64,000 nt of DNA from JBBSEX01 sp038239345 (GCA_038239345.1 JBBSEX010000019.1:1-64000); one strand, 5' to 3'. Shown: positions 17,805-29,918, counted from the stretch's first letter. Notes: generated from the sequence alone by a model not told the origin. A program made the numbers and translations.

Positions 17805-18791
17805 GTGACACTCCGCCGGCCAAATCCGCTGCTTGTCTTTCTGACATTCGCCTTTACAGTAAATGTCGCCGTCGTTCTGATGATGCGCTACCACGCGAAT
17901 CGGGCGCTGCTGGCGGGCGCTTGCCTAGATTTGCTAATCACTATTCCCGTCGCTTACTATTTCCTGGTAGTGCGATCCGGTGCGCATTCCATGCCGACGA
18001 TTGCGCCTGTCTTTGTCTTAAGCATGCTTCGCGCGTCATTTCTTATTCCGATGGCGGGCAATCTGAAAACGTTCATCGGTGTCGTCTGCGAAGTGGCTCT
18101 CATCGGCTTCGTGGCAATGCGCGTTTATGGAACAATCCGCACACGCTCTCGTCCACAAGAAGATACACTGCAACCCCACGATGTCACGGATATGCTCTAT
18201 CGTGGCGTATCTGAGCTGATCCCGATCCCGGCCATGGCCCGCATTCTCGCTTCCGAGCTTGCCGTTTTCTATTACGCGTTTTTCTCCTGGCGGTCACGCC
18301 CCGTCAGCGGTGGATTTTCGATGCATAAAGAAAGCGGGATCGCGGCGTTATTCGGTCTGCTGGCGGGAGTTAGCGTGGTGGAAGCTGCACTCGTCCACTT
18401 GGTTGTCCAGCGCTGGAGCGTAACGGTGGCGTGGATTTTGACCGCGGCCAGTATCTACGGGGCGGTGCTGTTGACGGGCCTGGCGCGAGCGTTCATCGTG
18501 CGGTCCACCATTCTGACGCCGGACACAGTGGAGCTTCGCTGTGGATTGCTATGGAAAATCAGCGTACCGCGGACGGCGATTTCGGCGTTCACGGTTGCCG
18601 CCGGCCCACAACACCCGGCGAACTATGTATCCCTTGCAAAGCTAGCCGACCCGCAGTATATCCTGGAACTCCAGGAGAGTGTGATCGCCGAGGGCCTGTA
18701 CGGCCGAAGCAGGAAGGTAACGCGCATCGGTATGGCGATGGACGATAGCCGCAAGTTTGAGCAGGCTCTACGCAGCTGGTTAGCGGCTTAA
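17805..18791 (+). CDS. Hypothetical integral membrane protein
   Basis: A 328-residue protein that I do not recognise. It has about six hydrophobic helices (residues about 8-26, 33-54, 64-80, 88-108, 155-200, 212-232) followed by a soluble C-terminus of about 95 residues. That tail (STILTPDTVELRCGLLWKIS, then PRTAISAF) resembles the bacterial PH-like domains that follow membrane helices in small membrane proteins. It starts at GTG 4 bp after the debranching enzyme and is probably co-expressed with it. No catalytic motif is visible. Confidence 0.75.
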   Translation: MTLRRPNPLLVFLTFAFTVNVAVVLMMRYHANRALLAGACLDLLITIPVAYYFLVVRSGAHSMPTIAPVFVLSMLRASFLIPMAGNLKTFIGVVCEVALIGFVAMRVYGTIRTRSRPQEDTLQPHDVTDMLYRGVSELIPIPAMARILASELAVFYYAFFSWRSRPVSGGFSMHKESGIAALFGLLAGVSVVEAALVHLVVQRWSVTVAWILTAASIYGAVLLTGLARAFIVRSTILTPDTVELRCGLLWKISVPRTAISAFTVAAGPQHPANYVSLAKLADPQYILELQESVIAEGLYGRSRKVTRIGMAMDDSRKFEQALRSWLAA

Positions 18792-18798
18792 CCAGTGC

Positions 18799-19605
18799 CT
18801 AACCACTCAACCAGTGCGCCGCGCCACCGAAGCGCTGATGCACTTGCTTTGCCGCTTCACGAAAAGTACGTTCGATCTTCGGATAAGCCGCGATCGAGTG
18901 CAGTTCGGCGCGTAGCATTGCGTCATTGCCCCGCGAAATTGGACCATTGAAGGCCTTCCTTCCTGACCGCGCGTAGGAACGAACCGTGGCATGCATCCAC
19001 GTTTCCAGCACGCTGGACGCCAGCGCATGGGGCATTCCCGTGCTACGTAATGATTCGGCCGCCGCCGATATCACAGGCAGCATCAGGTCGGTGGATAATG
19101 TCAGGCTGGCAAAGTATCGGGCCTTCGATGCCGGCGGTATCACGGTAAAGCGCGAACTGGGCATCGTGGTCAGGCGTTTGATCTCGCGCAGAGCCCGCGC
19201 CTCGCCTTCCATCACAAAACGCGGTTCGGTAAGGCCGGGTATGACGTTCCAGCTGGCTACGGCTGCTCCGCGCGCCTGAAATTCCGCCAGTACGTGGCTA
19301 TTCTGCCAGGAATCGCAGAGGACTATACACTTGCCCTTCCAGTTCACCGTTGAGGCAACCGCGGCCTTCGTCATGGACTCTAGAACTTTATCCGGCATCC
19401 ACAAAAAGATGGACGCCGTGTCCCGCAAATCTTCGAACGTCTTGACGGGCGTGCCCGCGCGAAGACGGTTCGAAATGCGGCTGGCAACGCGATAGGATGT
19501 CGATTTCACCGGCCCCAGCGCGTCGAGAAACTCCGGGATGCGAGCAAGAAATGAATCGCTCATCATGCCCGCGACCATCAAACCAATAGGCGGCTGCTCT
19601 ATCAT
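18799..19605 (-). CDS. Rossmann-like plus DUF2520 protein
   Basis: A 268-residue cytosolic protein with an N-terminal nucleotide-binding-like half (GLMVAGMMSDSFLARIPEFL, DTASIFLWMPD, KCIVLCDSW) and an all-helical C-terminal half (ASLTLSTDLMLPVISAAAES, with KAFNGPISRGNDA), the ProC/6-phosphogluconate-dehydrogenase-like arrangement of DUF2520 proteins. The classical GxGxxG loop is degenerate (GLMVAGMMS), so cofactor binding is doubtful. It follows uvrB after 21 bp and may share its transcript. Function unknown. Confidence 0.7.
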   Translation of the reverse strand: MIEQPPIGLMVAGMMSDSFLARIPEFLDALGPVKSTSYRVASRISNRLRAGTPVKTFEDLRDTASIFLWMPDKVLESMTKAAVASTVNWKGKCIVLCDSWQNSHVLAEFQARGAAVASWNVIPGLTEPRFVMEGEARALREIKRLTTMPSSRFTVIPPASKARYFASLTLSTDLMLPVISAAAESLRSTGMPHALASSVLETWMHATVRSYARSGRKAFNGPISRGNDAMLRAELHSIAAYPKIERTFREAAKQVHQRFGGAAHWLSG

Positions 19606-19626
19606 TTAAGCCAACCTCTTCACCAT

Positions 19627-21621
<1,995 letters not shown>

Positions 21622-21673
21622 ACTATATAGTTTAACGTTTGCCTCTGGCGCCGCGCCTTCCTCGTACCCACAG

Positions 21674-22444
21674 ATGCGTTTTGAATTCTCTCGAATCGTA
21701 CTTCACTTCCGGGCCGTGTCCACGATTCAATTTCCCGAAGGTCGCGCCGGGAATGTACTGCGCGGGGCGCTCGGCTGGATTCTGCGCGACACGCCCGATT
21801 ATGAAAAGCTGTTCGCGCCAATTGCCAGTGGTCCCAGCGGACTTCGAAATCCGCCCCGGCCATTTGTATTCCGGGCCGCAAATCTGAATGGCGGGACCGT
21901 GGCTCCTGGCGAGCGGTTCCAATTCCAGATCAATGTCTTTTCTAACGCGGGTGCAAGCTTTGTCGGTGCCTTCGCCAAGTGGAGCGGCCGTGCGCAGTTA
22001 TTGGACGCTATTACCGAGTTCGTCTCCATCGATCTCGCGCCGGGCGATCCGATCCAGGAAATTACAGTTTCGTTCGTCACGCCGACGGAGCTCAAATCGG
22101 CCAACGAACTCGCGCCCGAGCCGCTTTTCTCCATCTTGCTGGCACGCGCTCAAGACCGCGTCAGCACTCTGTCCGCTCTCTACGGACCTGGGCCGCTGCC
22201 GATCGATTTCGCTTCGATGCGCGAACGCGCGGCAAACATTTCCATCACCCGCCGTGAAATTGCCAGCGCCTCCCGCCTCCGGCGCAGCAGTCGCACTGGA
22301 CAAGTCCACCCGCTTGGCGGCTTTACGGGCATCGTTCATTACGCGGGCGATCTAACGGAATTTCTGCCTGTCTTGACGGCCGCCCAACATACCGGAGTGG
22401 GTCGCCAGACGGTTTGGGGTAACGGCGAAATTTGTCTCGTCTAA
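21674..22444 (+). CDS. Solitary Cas6-like RAMP protein
   Basis: A 256-residue protein of the Cas6 superfamily, the endoribonucleases that process pre-crRNA. The N-terminus (VLHFRAVSTIQFPEGRAGNV, then LRGALGWILR) and C-terminus (GGFTGIVHYAGDLTEFLPVL, then GVGRQTVWGNGEICL) carry the two RAMP ferredoxin-like folds and the glycine-rich loop. No CRISPR array, other cas gene or effector occurs in the 64 kb, so its target RNA, if any, is elsewhere. No clear ribosome-binding site is seen. Its stop overlaps the convergent argH stop by 4 bp. Stand-alone proteins of this type are, to my knowledge, found in genomes without nearby arrays. The alternative is a RAMP-fold protein with a non-CRISPR function. 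Confidence 0.78.
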   Translation: MRFEFSRIVLHFRAVSTIQFPEGRAGNVLRGALGWILRDTPDYEKLFAPIASGPSGLRNPPRPFVFRAANLNGGTVAPGERFQFQINVFSNAGASFVGAFAKWSGRAQLLDAITEFVSIDLAPGDPIQEITVSFVTPTELKSANELAPEPLFSILLARAQDRVSTLSALYGPGPLPIDFASMRERAANISITRREIASASRLRRSSRTGQVHPLGGFTGIVHYAGDLTEFLPVLTAAQHTGVGRQTVWGNGEICLV

Positions 22445-23940
22445 TAACGCGACTTGGCTTCGGATATCAATCGCGGGTAGGCCCGTAAATGTTCCGACTT
22501 CAGCGCCACCCAGGCCGCCATCTCCACGATTTCGGCGCGTGCCTTGACGATTTCCGCGGTCGTAGTCTCCACCGCCGGGCCACCGGGAATCGTGCGAATC
22601 GCTACAAAATGCCGGGCATCCAGAGCGGTCCGCAAAATGGATTCGGACACAGTGAGGCTACGCCCGATCATTTCGGGCGCCAGCTTCTGAATCTCCGCAA
22701 CCATCCGATCCAGATCATACTCGCCGATCGCCACTACCGCTGCATGAACAAGCCGGTGCGCCAAACGAAAGCTCAGTTTATCCTCCCGGACAAGCGTATC
22801 GGCAAGCTCGGTTACGGTAAGGAAATCGCCTTGCGCGCGGCGTGCCATATGTTCGCGATTCACCTGGCAGTTGCGCATCACGCCGGCAAACAGCCGCAAC
22901 GCCCGGTCGGCATCGGTAAGCATGTTGAAAACCAGGGGCTGCAAATCGTCTTCGCTGTCCACGATATCGCCAAAGGGCGTATTGTGGGCGCAGGATAAGA
23001 CAGCCTGGGCCTGTGAAAATGAGCGGCTGGCGATAATGCGCGTGTGTTCCAGCGCCACCGGATTGCGCTTTTGCGGCATGATGCTGCTGGTCTGGACGTA
23101 AGCGTCGGCCAGACGCAGGAAGCCGAACTCCACCGTGCACCAGAGTAAGAGATCCTGCACATGCTTTCCGAGACTAACCATGCACACGGCCACGGCACTG
23201 GCTGCTTCAGTGACATAATCCACCGACGCGATCGCTCCATAGGAGTTCACTTGCAGACCCTCAAACCCCAGCAACTCCGACGTGTAATAGCGATCAATTG
23301 GAAAGCCGGTGGTGGTGATCGCGCAAGCTCCCAGCGGATTGCGATTGATGGTTGACCAGGCTGCCTGCAGCCGCAGGAAATCCCTCCCCAGAAACTCGAT
23401 GGCGGCCAGCAGGTAATGGGCAAAAGTGGAAGGCTGCGCTGGCTGCGTGTGCGTGTAGAACGGCATCAAGCTGTTTACGTTCGCCTCCGCAAGATCCAGC
23501 AATGCATTACGCGCGTCCAGTACAGCGGCGGCGATCTTCAACACCTCAGCGCGTATAGCCATGCGATAGAAAGTTAGATCGATGTCGTTTCGGCTACGCG
23601 CAGTGTGAATCTTACCGGCGACGTCGATACCAATACTCGCAGCCAGTTTTTCTTCGATAAAGAAAAAGAGATCTTCGCTCGATCCATCGTACTTCGCGGC
23701 TTCAATTTCCCGCATGTCGAGTGCGTCAATCGCGCCCAGACATAGCCTGGCTTCTTCCGCCGAAATTATCTTCTGCCGCGCCAGCATCAACGTGTGGGCG
23801 TAATGAATTTCGATAAGGGCTTTCAGGAAGTAGCGCTTGGCATCTTCGAAGTTCGCCGTCAGTACCGTGTCGCTATAAACCGGAGCTGGAAACTTTCCCG
23901 CGCTAACCGATCCTTCCCAGGCGCTTTGCTTAATAGACAT
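22441..23940 (-). CDS. argH: Argininosuccinate lyase
   Basis: A 499-residue lyase of the fumarase/aspartase superfamily that splits argininosuccinate into arginine and fumarate. Family segments seen: DLFFFIEEKLAASIG, TARSRNDID, THTQPAQPSTFAHYL, and the signature SSIMPQKRNPVALEH carrying the active-site Ser and Lys loop. The C-terminus follows the ArgH pattern but is more divergent than most, and the protein is about 35 residues longer than E. coli ArgH. A related lyase cannot be entirely excluded. No other arginine gene is nearby. Confidence 0.85.
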   Translation of the reverse strand: MSIKQSAWEGSVSAGKFPAPVYSDTVLTANFEDAKRYFLKALIEIHYAHTLMLARQKIISAEEARLCLGAIDALDMREIEAAKYDGSSEDLFFFIEEKLAASIGIDVAGKIHTARSRNDIDLTFYRMAIRAEVLKIAAAVLDARNALLDLAEANVNSLMPFYTHTQPAQPSTFAHYLLAAIEFLGRDFLRLQAAWSTINRNPLGACAITTTGFPIDRYYTSELLGFEGLQVNSYGAIASVDYVTEAASAVAVCMVSLGKHVQDLLLWCTVEFGFLRLADAYVQTSSIMPQKRNPVALEHTRIIASRSFSQAQAVLSCAHNTPFGDIVDSEDDLQPLVFNMLTDADRALRLFAGVMRNCQVNREHMARRAQGDFLTVTELADTLVREDKLSFRLAHRLVHAAVVAIGEYDLDRMVAEIQKLAPEMIGRSLTVSESILRTALDARHFVAIRTIPGGPAVETTTAEIVKARAEIVEMAAWVALKSEHLRAYPRLISEAKSRY

Positions 23941-23954
23941 TCTTCGCCGCTAAC

Positions 23955-24392
23955 TCAAGCTGGGGGCAACGAAACGATGTTCAGCCAGAAAGACTCGATG
24001 GACGACATCACGTGGAAGAACCCGTCGGCGTCGATCGGCTTTCTGACATAGCAGTTGGAGCCCAGACGGTAAGCCAATTGAATATCTTTTGGCGCGGAGG
24101 AACTTGTATAGATCACTACTGGAATCTCGCGCAATGCCGGATCACCCTTAATCTCACGAAGAACTTCATGCCCATCCTTACCGGGAATATTCAGGTCTAA
24201 CAAAACGATATCCGGCCGCGGTGCTTCGGAGTGCGATCCCTGCCGCCGCAAAAAATCGATGGCGCTTAAGCCGTCCTCCACCACGCTGGTGCGGATCGAA
24301 TTGACTGAACTTCTAAATGCTCGTTGAATCAAATACGCATCGGCGGGATTGTCTTCGACCACAAGGATTTCGATTGGATGGGAGTTCATCAT
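23955..24392 (-). CDS. Single-domain response regulator (Rcp1-like)
   Basis: A 145-residue CheY-like receiver with no output domain. Acidic pocket VVEDNPADAY (Glu13-Asp14), phosphoacceptor Asp66 (VLLDLNIPGKDG), switch Thr/Ser in YTSSS and Lys118 (VRKPID) are intact. The VEDNPAD/LNIPGKDG pattern is that of Rcp1, the partner of phytochrome-like kinases. It starts 11 bp after the kinase gene, so the two are presumably a cognate pair; the output must reach another protein. Confidence 0.92.
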   Translation of the reverse strand: MMNSHPIEILVVEDNPADAYLIQRAFRSSVNSIRTSVVEDGLSAIDFLRRQGSHSEAPRPDIVLLDLNIPGKDGHEVLREIKGDPALREIPVVIYTSSSAPKDIQLAYRLGSNCYVRKPIDADGFFHVMSSIESFWLNIVSLPPA

Positions 24393-24403
24393 CTTGTAAG
24401 ATT

Positions 24404-27295
24404 CTACGACGTTCCGCGAGCTTGACTCTCATTTAGAGTGGAATCTGAATCCATCGCGATGGGAACAGTGAAGTAAAAGGTAGAGCCGTTTTCGAGCTCC
24501 GAAGCAACCCAAATCGTGCCCCCGTAGCGCTCCACCACCTTCTGGCAAATTGCCAAACCGATTCCAGTGCCGGGAATCGTTCTACCGTGCAGGCGCTTGA
24601 ACACGCCAAAAATCTTCTGATGATAAACGGTAGCGATACCCAGTCCGTTATCTTCAACCGAGATCGTCCACTCCTTGTCGCCGCGGCTCGCTCGGATCTG
24701 AATCAACGGTGGCTTGGCGCCGCGGTATTTGATTGCGTTCTCAATCAGGTTCTGAAATAGCTGTACGTAGTGCACTTCATGGCCCCGTACGGCGGGTAGA
24801 GTATCGGCTCCAATAGAGGCGTGGCTATTCTCCATCACCGCTGAGAGATTGCCGCATGTTTTCCGCAGAACAACGTTCAAGTCGACAAGCTCTAACGGTT
24901 GGTCGCGTTCCGATCCGACACTGGTGTAAGTAAGCAGGTCGGAAAGCAATTCGCGCATGCGCTGCGTCCCTTCGACGATGTAGGTGACGAACAGTGGCGC
25001 ATCGGGATCGAGAGGGCCCGGCAAATCTTTCACCAGCATTTGTGTATAGCTGGTGATCATACGTAGCGGCTCCTGTAAATCATGGCTTGCGGCGAACGCG
25101 AAATAGTTCAGGTCCTCGTTCGCCCGGCGAAGCTCGTTCTCCGTTTCCTTCTGATCGTTGATATCGGTACACGTGCCGAACCACTGCACAATTTCCCCAC
25201 GATGGTCGTAAACGGCAGTGCCGCGCCCCAGGAACCATCGATAATTCCCATCCTTGGCCGCGCGCAGGCGATACTCGATTTCGTAAGGCTGGCCCGTTTT
25301 CAAGGAACGTTGCCACTCCTCGGTGCATCGCGCGGTATCATCCGGATGCAGGGCTCGCATCCAGCCTTCGTTTTGGGCTTCGTCCACGGAGATCCCGGTG
25401 TAACTCACCCATCGCCGATTGAAGTAAGCGAACACGCCATCCGCATCGTTAATCCAAACCAACTGCGGCATCGCATCGGCCAGCTGCCGGAATTGCGATT
25501 CGCTTTGTCGCAGAGCCTCGCGAACATGGCGTAGTTCCTCCACATCCGTATTGGTTCCGAACCAGCGCGTGATCTTTCCGGTTTCATCTCGAACAGGAGC
25601 GGCACGGGTCAGGAACCAGCGAAAGTTTCCGTCGGCGCCGCGCAGTGGAAACTCCATGTCGAACGGCTCGCCGGAGAGAAGACAATGCTCCCATCGCTCC
25701 AAAACTTGCGGCAGCATCGCCGCATCGTGAACAGACTGCCATTGCCCTCCGCTCATGTCGTTCGCGATACTGCCTGTATATTCGTACCAGCGCCGGTTGA
25801 ACCAAAATATCTGCCCGGCGGGGTCGGAAATCCAGGCCAACTGATCGATCCCGTCGGCCAGAGTCCTGAACCGTTCTTCACTTTCGCGCATCGCCGACTC
25901 GATCCGCTTGTGATCGTCAATATCGATGCAGCTGCCTATATAACCGTCAAACAATCCTTCGGAACTATAACGCGGAACGCCTGAATCCAGGAGCCAGCGA
26001 TACTCGCCATCATGACGCCGCAGCCGGTATTCCATGCGAAATGATTCGCGAGCATCGAAGGCCTCGATGTACGTCTTCAGGCACTGATCGAAATCTTCCG
26101 CGTGGACTCCCTCGGCCCAACCATTGCCGTACTCCTGCTCCATGGAACGTCCCGTAAATTCCAGCCAGACCTTGTTGAACCAATAGCAAAGCTTGTCGGT
26201 ACCAGCCACCCAGATCAGAACCGGGGCGGCGTCGGCCATGGTGCGAAAACGGATTTCACTAGCGCGCAACGCATCTTCGGCCAGCTTTTGCTCACTACTG
26301 CCGTGTTCGGCGCTGCTCGATACTTTTCGAACCGCTCCACTCTCCACGACAGCACTTACCTGCCGCGCCAAAAGCTCAAAAAACGTCCGGTAGTCTCGAT
26401 CCAGCCGCTTATAAGGATTGATGCCCGCAACAAGATAACCCCGAAACAAGCCGCTGTCGGAGCGGCAAATCGGTAGATAAATTGCCTCTTCAACCCACGG
26501 GTTGGCCGCTGGTCCGCGCCTGTCGCCGGCAAGGTGAAGCCCCGTCACGGGTAACACCACGGCCTCGGCGGGCAGCGTCGACGGAAGGCTTATTCCGGCA
26601 AACTCGTCCGCGCTGATTCCAGCCCATCCGGCTAGCGATGGTTCGGAAAGCCCCTCGTCTCCAGCAAGATAAATCGCCACAAAGGGAATATCCAAGGAAT
26701 TCTTGCTCATCACGCCGGCTGCGATCCGGCTCGCCGCAGCGGCATCCGTCGACTCCGCGCCAAGGCCGGCAAGTTCACTCAAGGTACGCAAACGTCGATC
26801 GGCGATTACTCTCGCGGTAGTCTCTTGCAGCGTCGTGAACACACCCGCCACGGCGCCTGCTTCTTCGCGCATCGGGCTATACGAGAATCTGAAATACGAC
26901 TCCTCGGAATAGCCATCCCCCTCCAGAAATAAGGGCACATCGTCTGACCACGCCGGTTCACCGGTGCTCATCGTCCGCTCTATCATCGGACCGATTACGC
27001 CCCAAATTTCGGGCCATATCTCACTGCCCGGCTTGCCCAGCGAACCATGGACGGGCATTGCGCTTAACCGCGAAACGTCATAGATGGCAGTAAAGTCTTT
27101 ACCCCACCAGAGAACCGTCAAAAACTCCGAACGTAAGCAGATGCCGATCGCAGCGAGAAGGCTGGGCGGCCAAGTCTCGACCGCACCGAGCGAAGTCCGC
27201 GACCAATCGAGAGCCCGCATGAGCTCCCCGATTTCTCCGCTGCCTGCCAGGTTCTTTTCCGCAACTGACAAATTGCTCTGCCCAGGCACAGTCAC
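24404..27295 (-). CDS. Multi-PAS sensor histidine kinase, phytochrome-type transmitter
   Basis: A 963-residue cytosolic hybrid of sensor modules and a transmitter. Residues about 20-160 form a PAS-like domain (WPPSLLAAIGICLRSEFLTV), about 165-315 a GAF-like region, and three further PAS-PAC repeats lie at about 340-460, 470-590 and 595-715 (each begins like SExxFRxLADAMPQLVWI). The HisKA domain has the phospho-acceptor His738 in AASHDLQEPLRMITSYTQML, the phytochrome-family version, followed by HATPase_c with VEDNGLGI and GTGIGLAICQ. No transmembrane helix is evident. It has no fused receiver; the Rcp1-like regulator 11 bp downstream likely takes the phosphate. Signals are unknown; PAS domains could sense redox, light or small ligands. 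Confidence 0.93.
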   Translation of the reverse strand: MTVPGQSNLSVAEKNLAGSGEIGELMRALDWSRTSLGAVETWPPSLLAAIGICLRSEFLTVLWWGKDFTAIYDVSRLSAMPVHGSLGKPGSEIWPEIWGVIGPMIERTMSTGEPAWSDDVPLFLEGDGYSEESYFRFSYSPMREEAGAVAGVFTTLQETTARVIADRRLRTLSELAGLGAESTDAAAASRIAAGVMSKNSLDIPFVAIYLAGDEGLSEPSLAGWAGISADEFAGISLPSTLPAEAVVLPVTGLHLAGDRRGPAANPWVEEAIYLPICRSDSGLFRGYLVAGINPYKRLDRDYRTFFELLARQVSAVVESGAVRKVSSSAEHGSSEQKLAEDALRASEIRFRTMADAAPVLIWVAGTDKLCYWFNKVWLEFTGRSMEQEYGNGWAEGVHAEDFDQCLKTYIEAFDARESFRMEYRLRRHDGEYRWLLDSGVPRYSSEGLFDGYIGSCIDIDDHKRIESAMRESEERFRTLADGIDQLAWISDPAGQIFWFNRRWYEYTGSIANDMSGGQWQSVHDAAMLPQVLERWEHCLLSGEPFDMEFPLRGADGNFRWFLTRAAPVRDETGKITRWFGTNTDVEELRHVREALRQSESQFRQLADAMPQLVWINDADGVFAYFNRRWVSYTGISVDEAQNEGWMRALHPDDTARCTEEWQRSLKTGQPYEIEYRLRAAKDGNYRWFLGRGTAVYDHRGEIVQWFGTCTDINDQKETENELRRANEDLNYFAFAASHDLQEPLRMITSYTQMLVKDLPGPLDPDAPLFVTYIVEGTQRMRELLSDLLTYTSVGSERDQPLELVDLNVVLRKTCGNLSAVMENSHASIGADTLPAVRGHEVHYVQLFQNLIENAIKYRGAKPPLIQIRASRGDKEWTISVEDNGLGIATVYHQKIFGVFKRLHGRTIPGTGIGLAICQKVVERYGGTIWVASELENGSTFYFTVPIAMDSDSTLNESQARGTS

Positions 27296-27490
27296 TCCTA
27301 GAACTCCTCCCGTGGAACGATTCTCCTATATCTTATCCATCCCGAATGCCGAGCGATCTTCGAAGAATCGTACATCGTGATTCGTCCCACGCGCGAATCA
27401 ATCGAATCCCGGAAATGAACAGGATCGCTTGCGGGTTCCTTAATTCTGCGGCTCCTTTTCGTGGTATTTCAAGTGCACTGGTTCGTGGCC

Positions 27491-29872
27491 ATGGACTTCC
27501 AGTTCGCCCTCCGATCGCTGCGCAAGAACGCCGCCTTCACGATTCTTGCGGTGCTCATTCTCGGCTTGGGAATCGGAGCCAACACAGCCATCTTCAGTGT
27601 GGTAAACGGAATCCTACTGCGGCCCCTGCCATACCATCAAGCCGAACGGATAGTGGCCGTCTCCACGCTTTGGAAGAAGAGTGGACATCATGGAACCATA
27701 TCGGCGCCGGATTTTAACGACTGGCATGATCAAAGTACCGTATTCGAATCGCTCGCCTACTACGCCGCCGGAGAAAATAGCGTGTCGGTGGGAAAGAATA
27801 CCGAGTATGCCGGCTCAGCCCTCGTAAGCCCGGAGTTCTTTCGCGTAATGGGTTCAGAGCCGATTATCGGCCGCACGTTTGCCAAAGATTCGTACCGCGA
27901 GGCGCTGATTGGCTATTCGTTCTGGAAACGTCAATTCGCCGGCAATCCCAAAGCCATCGGTCAGACAGTTCGGTTTGACGGCAAGATCTATACCGTTGTG
28001 GGCATCGCGCCCGATGGATTTCGTTTCCCCGAACAGACCGATGTGTGGGCACCCGCGGATCCGGCCGAAGAAACGAAGTCCCGAACCGCGCACAATTACG
28101 TGGGAATCGGGCGATTGAAGAGCGGAGTTACGGTCGCCGAAGCACAGACCCAGATGACCACCATCGGAAGCCGCTTGGAAGCCCAGTACCCGGAGAATAA
28201 GAACAAAGGCATTTCGGTAATCTCGATGAAAGATGAGATGACCGGCGATGTCCGGCGTACTCTCTTTCTGCTACTGGGCGCCGTGGCGGTCGTTCTGTTG
28301 ATTGCCTGCGCGAACGTCGCGAACCTCCTGCTGGCCAAGGCCACTTCGCGTACCCGGGAGATGGCGATTCGAGCAGCCATCGGTGCCAGCCGCGGCCGCT
28401 TGATTCGGCAACTGATCTCGGAAAGTCTGGTGCTGGCGATCCTCTCGGGAATCGTCGGCGTCTTCATAGCCGTGTGGGGTGTCGACGCCTTGCTCGCCGT
28501 GGCGCCGCATGATCTGCCGCGCCTGGCTGAGGTAAACGTCGACGCATCCGTTCTGGCATTCACGCTCGGGCTGTCGCTGCTTTCCAGTATTCTGTTCGGC
28601 CTTGCACCAGCCTGGCAGGCATCGCGAATCGATCTGAACGAATCCTTGAAACAGGGCGGCACCCGTACCGTAATCGGCGGCGGTGCTGGAAAGATTCGGG
28701 CCGCTTTAGTGATTGGGGAAGTGGCGCTGTCGGTCGTGCTGGTCGCTGGCGCGGGACTGCTGATCCGAAGTTTCGTGGCCCTGAATCAGGTCGATCGCGG
28801 CTTCCGTTCTGAAAAACTTCTAGTTCTGGAAACGGCGGTCGGATCAGCCGATTTGGAAGCCGCGAAACGTGCTACTACCTTCTATCGCGATCTTCTTCCG
28901 CGCCTGGCATCCGTACCGGGAGTATCGGCCGTTGCCGGGACTAACGCGCTACCTAGCGGCGATGTCCATTCGAACGGCGCTTACATCCTAGAGGGGCAGC
29001 CGATGAATGAAGCCACCTTTTCAGCAGCTCCGCAGGCGCTCTTTACCGTCATCACGCCCGATTATTTCGCGGCTTTGGGCATCCCTATCCGCCATGGCCG
29101 CGACTTCAACCCGGGCGACCAGTACGACGCGCCCTTCGTGGCCATCGTCAACGAATCGCTGGCTCGTCGTACGTTTTCCAATGAAGATCCAATCGGAAAG
29201 AAAATTTTGTGCGGACTGGACTCTCCCAACGCGATGACCATCGTCGGCGTCGTAAAAGACATTCGCTCCGATTCACCATCCCGGGCACCGGCTCCGGAAC
29301 TCTTCATGCCTTATCGGCAGCATCCGTTTCCGGCGACAGCCATGCGACTGCTAGTGAAGACTTCAGCAGAGCCCGCGACCCTGGCGGAAACCATGCGCCG
29401 CAAGATTCGCGAATTGAATCCCGATGTGCCAGTCAAGTGGAGCACGATGGAAATGAAACTGTCCGACTCCGTGGCCACGCCCCGTTTCCGCACCATCCTA
29501 CTGGGTTCGTTTGCCTTATTAGCGCTCGGCCTGGCGATGGCCGGTGTCTACGGCATCATGAGCTACATGGTGAGCCAGCGTTCCGCCGAGATCGGTTTGC
29601 GAATGGCTCTGGGTGCGACGCCCGGCGACGTCCTGGCCTTAGTGCTGTCATATGGGATGAAGCTGGTTGGTATCGGGTTAGTTCTTGGCATGGCGGGCGC
29701 GATCGCCGCCACCAGACTTTTGCAATCGGTGCTCTATGAAGTCAAGCCGACCGACCCGCTTACTTATGCCGGTGTGGCGCTGGTACTGGCGGCATCGGCC
29801 CTTGTTGCCAGCTACATTCCGGCGGCCCGGGCAACCCGTGTGGACCCCCTGGACGCGCTTCGAACCGAATAG
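27491..29872 (+). CDS. ADOP-family ABC transporter permease (MacB/FtsX-like)
   Basis: A 793-residue membrane protein made of two FtsX/MacB-type permease units: helix near 15-45 (LILGLGIGANTAIFSVVNGI), a MacB_PCD periplasmic domain, three helices at about 255-370 (LLLGAVAVVLLIACANVANL), a link helix near 410, a second periplasmic domain, and three helices at about 670-790 ending ARATRVDPLDALRTE. This is the 'acidobacterial duplicated orphan permease' layout, usually encoded without its own ATPase, as here. Macrolide or lipoprotein-type export is assumed for the family, not shown. I start at ATG 27491 (MDFQFALRSL) because the earlier GTG at 27461 adds an atypical tail. Confidence 0.9.
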   Translation: MDFQFALRSLRKNAAFTILAVLILGLGIGANTAIFSVVNGILLRPLPYHQAERIVAVSTLWKKSGHHGTISAPDFNDWHDQSTVFESLAYYAAGENSVSVGKNTEYAGSALVSPEFFRVMGSEPIIGRTFAKDSYREALIGYSFWKRQFAGNPKAIGQTVRFDGKIYTVVGIAPDGFRFPEQTDVWAPADPAEETKSRTAHNYVGIGRLKSGVTVAEAQTQMTTIGSRLEAQYPENKNKGISVISMKDEMTGDVRRTLFLLLGAVAVVLLIACANVANLLLAKATSRTREMAIRAAIGASRGRLIRQLISESLVLAILSGIVGVFIAVWGVDALLAVAPHDLPRLAEVNVDASVLAFTLGLSLLSSILFGLAPAWQASRIDLNESLKQGGTRTVIGGGAGKIRAALVIGEVALSVVLVAGAGLLIRSFVALNQVDRGFRSEKLLVLETAVGSADLEAAKRATTFYRDLLPRLASVPGVSAVAGTNALPSGDVHSNGAYILEGQPMNEATFSAAPQALFTVITPDYFAALGIPIRHGRDFNPGDQYDAPFVAIVNESLARRTFSNEDPIGKKILCGLDSPNAMTIVGVVKDIRSDSPSRAPAPELFMPYRQHPFPATAMRLLVKTSAEPATLAETMRRKIRELNPDVPVKWSTMEMKLSDSVATPRFRTILLGSFALLALGLAMAGVYGIMSYMVSQRSAEIGLRMALGATPGDVLALVLSYGMKLVGIGLVLGMAGAIAATRLLQSVLYEVKPTDPLTYAGVALVLAASALVASYIPAARATRVDPLDALRTE

Positions 29873-29918
29873 TCCCGCTGTTTACAAGCGTTCGCCATGC
29901 ACGCGAGAATACAAATGA

